Shown here one piece after another: positions 41,189 through 49,577 of a DNA stretch of 64,000 nt. The notes beneath the pieces were generated by a model. It was given only the letters and a program-made list of their open reading frames with translations, ran no database searches and was not told where the DNA came from. The translations under genes and the position numbers were made by a program. Where the stretch lies: NCBI GenBank assembly GCA_016713645.1, contig JADJOU010000014.1:45528-109527 (forward strand), read 5' to 3'. The stretch is from Bacteroidota bacterium (GTDB taxonomy: Bacteria; Bacteroidota; Bacteroidia; Chitinophagales; JADJOU01). Position 1 is the stretch's first letter. Each line of letters opens with the position of its first letter.

Positions 41189-42229
41189 ATGTTTAAAAAA
41201 TTCAAATACTTATTTGCGCTTATCGTTCCGGGATTGACCTATTATTCGCTGCAAGAACATGGCTGGCGAGCATATAGCGTATTGATCTTTTCATTTTTTA
41301 TTGTTCCATTGGCGGATTATATATTCCCCGCATCTGAAGAGAATATGAATGCCGTGGAGGAGGAGATGGCTAAAAGAGATTTTTTTATGATGGTTTATTC
41401 TATGCCATCGTGCCCAATACATCTATTTTTATTGTGGACTTTTTGACAGGACTTTCTGTGCAGGAATCAAGTGCAGATAGAATCGGTCATGTGATAGCCA
41501 TGGGCTTGGCATGTGCGGGTTTTCGGCATCAATGTGGCGCATGAATTGGGGCATCGAAATTCGGCCTTCGAACAATTTTTATCCAAATTGCTTTTGCTCA
41601 CCACACTCTATATGCATTTTTTTATCGAGCACAATCGCGGTCATCACAAGAACGTCTCTACAGAGGAAGATGCAGCGAGTGCGGTGAAAGGGGATATGGT
41701 CTATGTGTTTTGGATTAAATCCATGATAGGAGCTTGGAAACACGCATGGGATATAGAATTCGCGCGTTTGAGTAAAAGAAGTTTTTTTCGAGCGAATTTT
41801 GAATAATGAAATGTTTTGGTATCAAATCATCCAAATTGCATTTTGATTTCCATCGCGTATTTCTTCTCCCTAGAAATCTTGATGTATTATCTACCTGCCG
41901 CATTGATTGGGATATTATTATTGGAAACGGTGAATTATATCGAACATTATGGTTTGCGAAGGAAGCGCAGTGAAACAGGGATTTATGAGAAAGTGCAAGT
42001 GGTTCATTCATGGAATTCAAATCATCCGATTGGGAGGATTTTATTGTTTGAATTGACACGGCATAGCGATCATCATTATATTGCGAATCGCCCATTTCAA
42101 TTACTCCGCCATTTTGATCAAAGTCCACAAATGCCCGCTGGCTATCCCGCCATGCTCATCCTCAGTCTCTGTCCACCGCTTTGGTTTAAGGTGATGGATA
42201 AGAAGGTGGAGGAATTGCAAAGAGCATAG
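41189..42229 (+). CDS. alkB: AlkB-type alkane 1-monooxygenase-like di-iron membrane protein, at least four frameshifts
   Basis: The start at 41189 (MFKKFKYLFALIVPG) fits better than the upstream in-frame ATG. All family histidine boxes are present when frames are corrected: NVAHELGHR (41528-41556), EHNRGHHKNVSTEEDAAS, NYIEHYGL, and ELTRHSDHH, plus a complete helical topology. AlkB enzymes hydroxylate terminal carbons of alkanes or related lipids using rubredoxin electrons; no rubredoxin gene lies nearby. The frame is lost at about 41395-41405 and restored at about 41520 (an extra T in TTTT before GINVAHELGH). It breaks again at the T7 run near 41785, and once more near 41838. The conserved boxes make a functional gene plausible. 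Confidence 0.78.
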
Positions 42230-42246
42230 AGCTCCAAGCCCCCTAA

Positions 42247-42259
42247 CCCCCGAAGGGGG
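42247..42259. other. CCCCC-GAA-GGGGG hairpin
   Basis: A 5-bp all-GC stem with the loop GAA follows 17 bases after the alkB stop, within CCCCCTAACCCCCGAAGGGG. There is no T-run. Similar C-tract/G-tract hairpins are common in bacterial intergenic DNA, so it may act as a weak 3' stabiliser. Confidence 0.55.
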
Positions 42260-42309
42260 AATTGATTCCGTTTCTATTAATGCACATCCATGTCCTTAGA
42301 ATAATCCAT

Positions 42310-42427
42310 TTGGCGCAAGCATTAGCGAAGCATGAGCGGTGCTTGTGCTAATCATAACGGTCGAAATTGTATAAACTATTTGATAAAGTATAAGTCACAA
42401 GCACCGCTCCGCTAATGCTTGCGCCAA
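42310..42427. repeat. Fold-back (MITE-like) unit 1
   Basis: The left arm 42310-42347 (TTGGCGCAAGCATTAGCG, a 6-base insert, then GAGCGGTGCTTGTG) is the inverse complement of the right arm 42396-42427 except for that insert. The ~48-base AT-rich centre encodes nothing. Total length is 118 bp. No target duplication is obvious. Confidence 0.8.
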
Positions 42428-42446
42428 CGGCATCCTGAAATGTTTT

Positions 42447-42564
42447 TTGAAGCGTGCACTAGCGAAGCATGAGCGGTGCTTGCGCTAATCATAATGGTCG
42501 AAATTGTATAAACTTATTGATAAGGGAAAAGTCACAAGCACTGCTCCGCTAATGCTTGCGCCAA
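42447..42564. repeat. Fold-back (MITE-like) unit 2, direct repeat of unit 1
   Basis: It has the same design and orientation as unit 1, offset by 137 bases. The centre (TCGAAATTGTATAAAC) and right arm (42533-42564) are nearly identical to unit 1. The outer left arm has diverged (AGCGTGCACTAGCG). Confidence 0.75.
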
Positions 42565-42617
42565 ATCAAATTGTCAGAATGTATTGTGCTGTAAAAAATT
42601 ATTGAATAGGACCTGCA

Positions 42618-42677
42618 GCGTGAGCGATAGAAGCCGGCATGCAATAAGGCGTATAGCGCGACCCGCAGGGACACGCC
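42618..42677. other. Structured intergenic element of unknown class
   Basis: GCGTG (42618-42622) can pair with 42672-42676, or alternatively GGCGT (42648-42652) with 42673-42677, around GCGCGACCCGCAGGGACACG. I recall similar text (GCGTGAGCGATAGAAG, then CGACCCGCAGGGACACGCC) in intergenic DNA of other Bacteroidota. It may be a conserved repeat or RNA element. Confidence 0.45.
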
Positions 42678-42705
42678 ATAATTTTAATGCTGATAAGTCT
42701 TTATC

Positions 42706-43221
42706 TTACTCTATCCCATATCGCTCTTTCAATACCTGAATATGATGCTGTTCATGCCCTAAAATGGCGAATCCAATAGCGGTGAGCGATACGGGATTGC
42801 CATTGGCTATGCCTGCATTTGAATAAACAGACGGATCAAAACTTTCGAATAGCGCTATGGTATTTTGTCTTACCAATAAATAATCGCGAATGATGGTTTC
42901 GCGCTGATAGCGGCCGGCATTGGCATTTGCAGCATATTCGTTTTCATCAAATCCGATCATGGCTTGTTTTTCTCCTCTGGCTATACTCAAGGCTCTATAA
43001 CAAAAAATGCGCTCGGAATCCATGAGATGCAAGAGCAACTCCATAATGGTCCATTTGCCCGGAGCATAAGCAAAATCGAGTTGCTCAGCGGTGAGTGCAT
43101 TCAAATAGGCTGTCATATTAGGCAGAGAATTGCTCAATCCGACTAAGGCATTTTCTTCTTTTGTAATCGATAAATAATGCTCAAAATAGGGGGGATATAC
43201 GCCGATGTTTGATTTGTTCAT
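42706..43221 (-). CDS. DinB-family metal-dependent protein
   Basis: The 171-residue product is a four-helix DinB/YfiT-like protein. The putative metal-binding histidines are in LLLHLMDSERIFCYRALSIARG (residues ~63-84) and in the C-terminal GHEQHHIQVLKERY (residues ~156-169). YAPGKWTIMELL at residues ~51-62 is the typical approach to the first His. The family includes thiol transferases and many proteins without a known substrate, so I do not assign a reaction. The frame is intact. It lies 15 bases downstream of gldB on the same strand and is probably cotranscribed with it. Confidence 0.85.
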   Translation of the reverse strand: MNKSNIGVYPPYFEHYLSITKEENALVGLSNSLPNMTAYLNALTAEQLDFAYAPGKWTIMELLLHLMDSERIFCYRALSIARGEKQAMIGFDENEYAANANAGRYQRETIIRDYLLVRQNTIALFESFDPSVYSNAGIANGNPVSLTAIGFAILGHEQHHIQVLKERYGIE

Positions 43222-43236
43222 ATCATTGAATTTGGT

Positions 43237-44262
43237 TTATTGGGGTTTATAGCCCGCTTCTTTGAGTATTTTTTTTGGATCTGTTTTATAAATCAATTCT
43301 TCTAAAGATTTGGGGTGGTCTTTCATATACTTGCGCACAATTTGCCAACCTACCCAAGCTCCTACCATGCCTGGACTTTCGGCGGGCATACCTGCTGTTG
43401 TCGGTCCCTCTTGAATCATGCGCTTATAGTCCATATTGTCGAGCGAATAAAGCAATTTATTTTCTACAAAAAACTTCCAAATTTCTGTTTCATTCTTGAT
43501 GCACCATTCCAATTGTTTCTCGCTGTATCCAATTTTAATATGGTCTTCTTTTTCTGGAATCATCGCATCTAAATAATACAATTTTTTGCCCGCTTCAATC
43601 ATTTCATAGATTAATTCTAAATTCCTTCTATCTTCATTTTGATGTGCTTGAAACAGCACCAGCATGACATTTCTAGAGATATATTCCTTGGTCTGCCATT
43701 TATGCCAATACTTGTCATACAAGCCTTCGTAAAAACTAAAATTTTCACCCAAATACCGAAATAGATTGATGCCAATGGTGTCTGTCCCATAATTAAATGC
43801 GGATACATCGTAGTGGTTGGGAGAGATAATCATCGAGTATACCACAGGTGTTTTGCGCTTGGGGAAATGAAAAGCATAGTGCTCAAAGGCATCTTGCAAT
43901 TCAGTTTCGACAGGACTGATATCATGGTAGATTTTGTCGCAAGAATCATATAGCGCAGCATATTCACCCGCTAGAAAGGGAATCATCATGTCACCCATGT
44001 TGCCAGACATTTCCTTACTAAATCCGCGCACACCCATCAAATCCCTGCAATAGAAGGGATAGATGTCGGGATGATTTTGCCATAATTTTTGATTGATGGA
44101 TTGAAAATTGCTGGCATTCATTTCCTTTAAATCCACATCAAAGCGGACGATATGAACGGGTTTTATTTCCTTTGACTTTCCTTTAAATTCATTCTCTTTG
44201 CAGGAATACAAGGATAAAAATACTAGGACAAGAAATAAATATTTACTTTTACTCATTAGCAC
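43237..44262 (-). CDS. gldB: Gliding motility lipoprotein GldB
   Basis: GldB is an essential component of the Bacteroidota gliding/T9SS apparatus. The 341-residue product has a lipobox ending SLYSC (Cys 21), then IKPVHIVRFDVDL, the IYPFYCRDLMGVRG region, YGTDTIGINLFRYLGE, FYEGLYDKYW, EYISRNVMLVLFQAH, and the C-terminal SPGMVGAWVGWQIVRKYM that is diagnostic for the family. It agrees with the several T9SS substrates in this window. Non-gliding members also keep gldB, so motility is not proven. The frame is intact. It diverges from the lipoprotein gene at 44282, with only 19 bases between the start codons, so the two promoters must overlap each other's 5' regions. Confidence 0.88.
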   Translation of the reverse strand: MLMSKSKYLFLVLVFLSLYSCKENEFKGKSKEIKPVHIVRFDVDLKEMNASNFQSINQKLWQNHPDIYPFYCRDLMGVRGFSKEMSGNMGDMMIPFLAGEYAALYDSCDKIYHDISPVETELQDAFEHYAFHFPKRKTPVVYSMIISPNHYDVSAFNYGTDTIGINLFRYLGENFSFYEGLYDKYWHKWQTKEYISRNVMLVLFQAHQNEDRRNLELIYEMIEAGKKLYYLDAMIPEKEDHIKIGYSEKQLEWCIKNETEIWKFFVENKLLYSLDNMDYKRMIQEGPTTAGMPAESPGMVGAWVGWQIVRKYMKDHPKSLEELIYKTDPKKILKEAGYKPQ

Positions 44263-44281
44263 AAATTTATTGCAAATCTAT

Positions 44282-44749
44282 ATGCTCAAATATATTCCAC
44301 TCGTATTATTTATCTATTTGACCATTCCTTCGGTCTATTCGTGCAAGGGCAAGGTAAAAGATGCCAAACCGCCTCGAGATACCTTATTTCAAGAGGAAAT
44401 TGATTCTCTCATGCGCATTGCGGAGCGGCAAACCGTTACCTATAAGGGAATTGTGGCGAATTATGGGGATCGAGAATTCAACTTTTTAGTGGATTCTGGC
44501 AAATTGGTCTCCTTTGATCTAGAGACGCCGAGTAAAAATCTGAATATGTTGATCTTTCAAGAGAAGAGCAAGAAGATTGAAAAGGATTCAAATGTCACCT
44601 ATATCAAGGGTTTTGAGAAAATTGCGGATACGCTTTTTTATGAAGATGTATTGACGAGAACCTCCAATTTTAAACTGATTCTCAAGTTGAATGAGACGGG
44701 AATTAAGGAAAAGGAAATCGCGAAATTTGTTTTGAAGATAAAAAAGTAA
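44282..44749 (+). CDS. Small predicted lipoprotein of unknown function
   Basis: I place the start at 44282, giving the signal MLKYIPLVLFIYLTIPSVYSC with the lipid-modified Cys at residue 21. An upstream in-frame ATG at 44198 would lie within gldB's 5' end. The 155-residue product has charged sequence after the lipobox (KGKVKDAKPPRDTLFQEEID) and an apparently beta-rich core (TYKGIVANYGDREFNFLVDSGKLVSF) with no domain I recognise. It may be envelope-associated like its divergent neighbour GldB. The spacing to rluB (66 bases) allows cotranscription. Confidence 0.65.
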   Translation: MLKYIPLVLFIYLTIPSVYSCKGKVKDAKPPRDTLFQEEIDSLMRIAERQTVTYKGIVANYGDREFNFLVDSGKLVSFDLETPSKNLNMLIFQEKSKKIEKDSNVTYIKGFEKIADTLFYEDVLTRTSNFKLILKLNETGIKEKEIAKFVLKIKK

Positions 44750-44815
44750 ATCCTATATTTGTTACACAAAATAGTATGTATCTATGGCGTGATGCCATAA
44801 TTAAAAAAAATACAC

Positions 44816-45676
44816 ATGAGGCTCAATCAATTTATTGCTCACTCGGGCATGTGCAGCAGAAGAAAAGCGGACGAATTAATCAAAAGTGGAAAGATTAAAA
44901 TCAATGGGGAAGTTATAGTATCCATGGGTGTCGTCGTTAATGAGAACGATGTCGTAACTTGCGATGACAAAGAATTGGTCCCAGAGAAAAAAGTCTATGT
45001 TTTGCTTAATAAACCGAAAGGCTATATCACTTCCACTGCGGATGATATGGAGCGCCAAACTGTCATAGACCTCATCATCCCGCAGATTAGAAAAGCCACA
45101 AAGAATGATACATTGAGAATTTACCCGGTGGGTAGATTGGATAGAAATACGACAGGACTATTGTTGATCACCAATGACGGAGAGCTCACGCAAGCACTTT
45201 CCCACCCGAGTTTTGAAGTGGCGAAAGTATATTTTGCGACACTGGATAGACCTTTGGATGTCGATGATTACGATAAAATTGCAGAGGGATTGGAATTAGA
45301 AGATGGCAAAGTCACGGTTGATGAAGTCGCTTATGCAGACCCTTTAGAGCGCACAAAAATTGGACTTGCGCTGCACAGTGGAAGAAATAGAATTGTGCGA
45401 AGAATATTCGAACATCTGGGTTATGATGTCGTCAAATTGGATCGCGTCATGTATGCGAGTTTGACCAAGAAAGACCTTCCTAGGGGGAAATGGCGTTTTT
45501 TAACAGAGAAAGAAATCATTCGATTGCGCTATTTCTCTGGCAAGAAAATGGAAAATATCAAAGTGACCAAACCGCCTAAAAAGGAACCAAATGCAAGACC
45601 TGGCAGTGGGTTTAAAAAGCGCCCACCGCAAAATAGAGGCGGTGAGCGAAGCTTAATACCGACCGCAGACATGTGA
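44816..45676 (+). CDS. rluB: Ribosomal large-subunit pseudouridine synthase RluB-type
   Basis: This pseudouridine synthase of the RsuA/RluB/E/F family modifies a helix of 23S rRNA. An N-terminal S4 RNA-binding domain (MRLNQFIAHSGMCSRRKADELI, residues 1-60) precedes the catalytic domain. The catalytic Asp is in PVGRLDRNTTGLLLITND (~residue 106), and YFATLDRPL and HSGRNRIVRRIFEHLGY complete the fold. After RLRYFSGKKMEN comes a basic, Pro/Arg/Asn-rich disordered tail typical of Bacteroidota RluB. The frame ends at TGA 45674-45676, but the same kind of low-complexity sequence continues in another frame to 45963. Confidence 0.9.
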   Translation: MRLNQFIAHSGMCSRRKADELIKSGKIKINGEVIVSMGVVVNENDVVTCDDKELVPEKKVYVLLNKPKGYITSTADDMERQTVIDLIIPQIRKATKNDTLRIYPVGRLDRNTTGLLLITNDGELTQALSHPSFEVAKVYFATLDRPLDVDDYDKIAEGLELEDGKVTVDEVAYADPLERTKIGLALHSGRNRIVRRIFEHLGYDVVKLDRVMYASLTKKDLPRGKWRFLTEKEIIRLRYFSGKKMENIKVTKPPKKEPNARPGSGFKKRPPQNRGGERSLIPTADM

Positions 45677-45963
45677 GCGACAACCAAGGTGGTGCACCAA
45701 TGCGCGAGCGAACTTATAATAAAGCGCCGAATCCAAACTACAACGCCAATCCTGAATTTAAAAAGCCCGCAGATCCCAATACCAACCAGCGTCCACCTAG
45801 AGAGCGCAAGCCGAGTAATTTCTATAAAGAAAAGATGAATACACCTCCAGACGAAAATGGAGCGAATAAAGAGGGATTCAAAAAATTCACTTTCAATAAA
45901 CCACCGAAGAATCCTTTTGAGAAGAGACCAGAGAGAAGGGATGATCGGAAGGATGATAAATAG
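45673..45963 (+). CDS. Basic disordered tail, probably the out-of-frame end of RluB
   Basis: This 96-codon frame begins at a GTG overlapping the RluB stop. It encodes only charged, Pro/Asn-rich sequence (PNYNANPEFKKPADPN, RPPRERKPSNFYKEK) of the same style as the RluB tail. I think an indel at about 45643-45672 split a single longer RluB. A separate small protein is the less likely alternative. Confidence 0.5.
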   Translation: MSDNQGGAPMRERTYNKAPNPNYNANPEFKKPADPNTNQRPPRERKPSNFYKEKMNTPPDENGANKEGFKKFTFNKPPKNPFEKRPERRDDRKDDK

Positions 45964-46017
45964 GAATTAATATTCAATGTCGTTAATTTAAGGATAAATC
46001 AACCTTTTGGAACTTCA

Positions 46018-46095
46018 AGGTCTGCACGGGCGGCGCCGCCCTCCTTTTTGCGTCAAGGCAAAAAGTGAGTCGCCGAAGGCAAAAAGATTATTATA
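46018..46095. repeat. Interspersed repeat, partial copy C
   Basis: Positions 46050-46090 match copy B (36560-36600) at 40 of 41 bases. Upstream is a GC-rich palindrome-like stretch (GGCGGCGCCGCC, 46030-46041) not seen in copies A and B. It lies between RluB and the ABC transporter, both of which end here. Confidence 0.7.
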
Positions 46096-46143
46096 AAATT
46101 TGAATTACCCTTCATAAAAAAAACACAGTGCCATCTAATAAAA

Positions 46144-46163
46144 AGTCATTATTTATAATGACT
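46144..46163 (-). terminator. Terminator overlapping the stop codon of the ABC exporter gene
   Basis: An 8-bp stem (46144-46151 with 46156-46163) has a 4-base loop, followed on the minus strand by T residues (46140-46143). The TAA stop of the exporter gene lies across the loop, at 46153-46155. Confidence 0.65.
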
Positions 46164-47940
46164 GGTTTACTGCTTCACTAGATTTATTCTCTTGCAGTGC
46201 ATATAATTCACTATAAATACCATTTAATTCAAGCAAAGCTTCATGGCTGCCCTGCTCTGCTATAGCGCCATCTTTCATCACGAGGATATTGTCAAATTGA
46301 AAATTGGAGAATATTCGATGGGTAATGGTAATGGTCGTTTTGTTCTCAAAGACGTCTTTTAAATTCTGTACAATTCGCTGCTCTGTCGTTACATCTACTG
46401 CTGATAAGCAATCATCTAGTATGAGTATTTTCGGTTCAATCATAAAAGCGCGTGCAATAGAAATGCGCTGTTTTTGTCCGCCAGATAATGTCACTCCGCG
46501 CTCGCAGACTACTGTTTCATATTGATTAGGGAAACCCTCAATTTCATGAGAAATACTGGCCTTTTCTGCTGCATTTTTAATGGCATTCAAATTATATTCT
46601 TTCGCTCCAAATCCGATATTATTGGCTACTGTATCAGAGAATAAAAAGACATCTTGCGGCACATAACCAATCTGTTGGCGGTATTGGCCGATTTCAAATT
46701 GTGCAATCGCCTGTCCATCGATGAGGATTTTTCCTTTGTTGGGGTCGTATAGGCGCATCATCAATTCTGCTAAGGTCGATTTGCCGCAGCCAGTCTTGCC
46801 CACAATCGCCCATGATTGACCAGCAGGGATGTCAAAAGAAACATTGTCTAAAGCCTTGATGCCTGTCTCTGGATAAGTGAAACTCACCCCCTCAAATTGA
46901 ATTCGCCCCGCTGGAATGGAAATAGCTGCTCCACTATTTTGTAAGGTGGATTTTATCTGCAAGAATTCATTGATTCTCTGGATGGAGGCATCACCTCGCT
47001 GCGTCATTGTCGCTACCCAACCGAGCGCTGTTATTGGGAAGGAGAGAAGGTTGACATACATGACAAAACTGATGATTTGTGCAGCATTGATTTCATCTTT
47101 AATCAAAAATTTATTGCTGTAATAAACGGTGACAATCGTACTCAAACTGATGATGCCCGTCCAGATTATGCTGTAGAATGAATCGATGCGCGCAATTTTT
47201 ATCGCTTGTGCTTTATAGGCATTCGCTTCGTCGTCGAATATTTTATAAAAAGTTTTTTCTTGTACAAACCCTTTTACAACGCGGATTCCCGAGTAAACTT
47301 CTTGGGCAATAGAAGTCAATTTGGATAATTTCTCTTGGAGGATTTTTGCATTCTTGTTGATATAATCTTCAATCAAATAAATGACAATCGATAAGATTGG
47401 CAATGGAATGAGCGCGATAATGGTGAGCATTTTGTGTTGCGAATACATCAAATGCGTACAAATAAAAATCATGCTGATTAAATTCACAGAATACATCAAA
47501 GCGGGACCAGCAAATTCGCGCACCCTTGAAACATCTTCTGTGATGCGGCTCATCAAGTCTCCTGTTTTATTTTGTTTGAAAAATGCCAAGTCCAATCGTT
47601 GGTATTGCGCAAATATTTCTTTCTTTAAATCGTATTCTATTTTTCTGCTGACGACGATGATGGTTTGTCGCATCATAAAAGTCAAGAGTCCCGAGAGTAT
47701 AGAGAAGCCCAAATAGAAAATCAAAAAAATCGTGAGTATTTCGTATACCTCAGATTTGAAAAGGCTCTCTTGATTGTTCGGCCGATTTGCAAGGGCTGTT
47801 TTAATATTATTGATGACTTGCTCGATGAGCGGAATGGAATATACTTTGAAAAAATTGGCAGTAATGGTAAATGCCATGCCCAAAGCCAATAAGAATCGAT
47901 GTCGGTAAAAGTATTTTTTGAGGGTAAAGAGGTGCTTCAT
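46153..47940 (-). CDS. ABC exporter, fused permease and ATPase (MsbA/MdlB type)
   Basis: This 595-residue half-transporter has an N-terminal six-helix domain (residues ~15-310, with RKIEYDLKKEIFAQYQRLDLAFF and the TGDLMSRITEDVSRVR coupling segment) and a C-terminal ATPase. The ATPase carries Walker A GKTGCGKST (~residues 378-386), Q-loop in IGYVPQDVFLFSDTV, signature LSGGQKQR (~483), Walker B ILILDDCLSAVD with Asp in the usual Glu position, and H-loop TITHR. Replacement of the catalytic Glu by Asp in DDCLSAVD occurs in natural members. It acts as a homodimer or with a partner half-transporter not in the window. The substrate could be lipid or drug. The frame is intact. Confidence 0.92.
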   Translation of the reverse strand: MKHLFTLKKYFYRHRFLLALGMAFTITANFFKVYSIPLIEQVINNIKTALANRPNNQESLFKSEVYEILTIFLIFYLGFSILSGLLTFMMRQTIIVVSRKIEYDLKKEIFAQYQRLDLAFFKQNKTGDLMSRITEDVSRVREFAGPALMYSVNLISMIFICTHLMYSQHKMLTIIALIPLPILSIVIYLIEDYINKNAKILQEKLSKLTSIAQEVYSGIRVVKGFVQEKTFYKIFDDEANAYKAQAIKIARIDSFYSIIWTGIISLSTIVTVYYSNKFLIKDEINAAQIISFVMYVNLLSFPITALGWVATMTQRGDASIQRINEFLQIKSTLQNSGAAISIPAGRIQFEGVSFTYPETGIKALDNVSFDIPAGQSWAIVGKTGCGKSTLAELMMRLYDPNKGKILIDGQAIAQFEIGQYRQQIGYVPQDVFLFSDTVANNIGFGAKEYNLNAIKNAAEKASISHEIEGFPNQYETVVCERGVTLSGGQKQRISIARAFMIEPKILILDDCLSAVDVTTEQRIVQNLKDVFENKTTITITHRIFSNFQFDNILVMKDGAIAEQGSHEALLELNGIYSELYALQENKSSEAVNQSL

Positions 47941-47998
47941 CTATAATTCCTATGCCTTTTGTGCACGATACAATTTCAATATGAGGATGAAGGGGTGA

Positions 47999-49420
47999 TT
48001 AATTTGGCGTTTTGATCCAGCTGCCGGGATGACTATCCTTGATCTTTTGCGCATTGTTTGGGTCTGTAAAAAACACGACTCTTTTAAATCCATTCTCACC
48101 AGATTGTATGCTAGCACCAATGCCTTCTGCTTTAAGTTTGTCAATAAGGCGCTGCGCATTTTCATTGGTTTTAAATGATCCGAATACCAAACTCGCTTGA
48201 CCTTTACTAGAAGAAGCAGCAAGGGTATTTGATTGAATCGGTGCGGTATTCGCTTTTGTATTATTGGTGACAATCATTGGATTGACTGGCGCGCTAACTG
48301 TTTTAACTTGAACCGCATTTACAACTGGTTTAATACTAGTAGAATTTGTCTGCACTGCAGATGCTTTTGAATCAGCCACTGGTGCTGCTTTAACAGGTGT
48401 GTTTACTGCCTTTGGCTCTGCAGGTGAAATAATGAAAGGATTCTTCGCGTCTGATTCAGGAGCAGTTGTTTCAGTCGTTTGAGGACTTTGAGCAATTGCT
48501 TCTGTAGTCTCTTCTAAAGGGTTTACAGCGCTTACCTCTACATTTTCTTCGCTTGCAGTAACTGTAGGAGAGGAGGTCTCCACTTTTTTCTCTGGAAGTT
48601 GAACGCGCTCGCGCGGTATATATTCAGGTGCGAAAATTTTAGAGACATTTGTCCATAAAGTGCTCGTCTGTAATTCTATGTTTTTTCTGCTCTCCTCGTG
48701 GTTCATGATAAAGAATACCAATCCACCGAGCATCATAATGACAAGACCAGCAGCGATTCTTCCAAACCAAGATTTGCCTTCTGCTTCCTCCACCTCTTCC
48801 GTTTCAACTCGTAAAGTCTCAGTTGGGGCAGATTCTTGAATGGTTTCAGCAGCTATTTTTGGAGTTTCAGTATAAGATTCTCTATATTCTAAAGGCTCTG
48901 ATTTTACGACGCGCTCTGTGCGCTCTTGAATCATAACCGGCTTTTCAATTAAAATTTCTTCGAAGAAATCAACTGGTTTAATCGCTTCAGGCACAATATT
49001 TCTATTGATTGCATGCAATTTGATTTTCTTTAGTCCATAAGAAGAAAGTGCGAAATTCTCGACCATCGTAGGGAAGAATTGCAAATTTTTCTCGGCATCG
49101 AAATACAATTTACCAATTTGATGGAAAAAAATACTCTCCCCAGCATTCAATCGATTGATGATTTGTTGGATAAAGCTTCTGCAAGCCTCTTCCGCCATAT
49201 TATAGGTCAAATCCATTTTTTGTGCGACAAAGTGATAGAGCAGTCCATCATTGGCGATGAGATTCTTATTGAATGAAATCGTCTTTGTAGGCGGTGCAAT
49301 CAATTCTCCGTCGATGATTTTGGATGCCTTTTTATTGCATACAAAGCCACCAAACCCAGGAAGAATAATACAATTGTTCTTCCACAGCAATTCGAATATA
49401 TGATTTTCTATTTGGATCAT
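47999..49420 (-). CDS. HU-CCDC81 and SPOR-domain membrane protein
   Basis: The 473-residue protein starts with two small HU-CCDC81-like domains (NNCIILPGFGGFVCNKK at residues ~15-31; ESIFFHQIGKLYFDAEKNLQFFP at ~95-117). A single transmembrane segment (LVIMMLGGLVFFIMN, about residues 220-240) and a long Pro/Thr/Glu-rich linker follow. The C-terminal SPOR domain (SLVFGSFKTNENAQRLIDKL) spans about residues 400-473. SPOR domains bind denuded glycan strands at the division septum, and this domain combination is typical of Bacteroidota, where it is linked to cell-wall or division functions. The topology should put the HU-like part in the cytoplasm and SPOR in the periplasm. The frame is intact, and it lies 58 bases upstream of the ABC exporter. 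Confidence 0.85.
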   Translation of the reverse strand: MIQIENHIFELLWKNNCIILPGFGGFVCNKKASKIIDGELIAPPTKTISFNKNLIANDGLLYHFVAQKMDLTYNMAEEACRSFIQQIINRLNAGESIFFHQIGKLYFDAEKNLQFFPTMVENFALSSYGLKKIKLHAINRNIVPEAIKPVDFFEEILIEKPVMIQERTERVVKSEPLEYRESYTETPKIAAETIQESAPTETLRVETEEVEEAEGKSWFGRIAAGLVIMMLGGLVFFIMNHEESRKNIELQTSTLWTNVSKIFAPEYIPRERVQLPEKKVETSSPTVTASEENVEVSAVNPLEETTEAIAQSPQTTETTAPESDAKNPFIISPAEPKAVNTPVKAAPVADSKASAVQTNSTSIKPVVNAVQVKTVSAPVNPMIVTNNTKANTAPIQSNTLAASSSKGQASLVFGSFKTNENAQRLIDKLKAEGIGASIQSGENGFKRVVFFTDPNNAQKIKDSHPGSWIKTPN

Positions 49421-49577
49421 TTTTCAATTGAAAAGGCTAAAATAGGAATTATTTCATTTATCAACACAAAAATGTTAAAAACTCCGCATTTGAGTCTCAA
49501 ATTTGGAATTTCTTTAAAATTTATTCATCTCATTTTATTTATAATTTGATATACTTGTTAACCTAAATCAATTTTCT

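Larger units (their letters stand above)
42230..42705. other. Repeat-dense intergenic region of about 475 bases
   Basis: No gene is visible. In order it holds a C5/G5 hairpin, two tandem fold-back units and a third structured element; each is listed separately. It separates two convergent genes. Confidence 0.7.
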
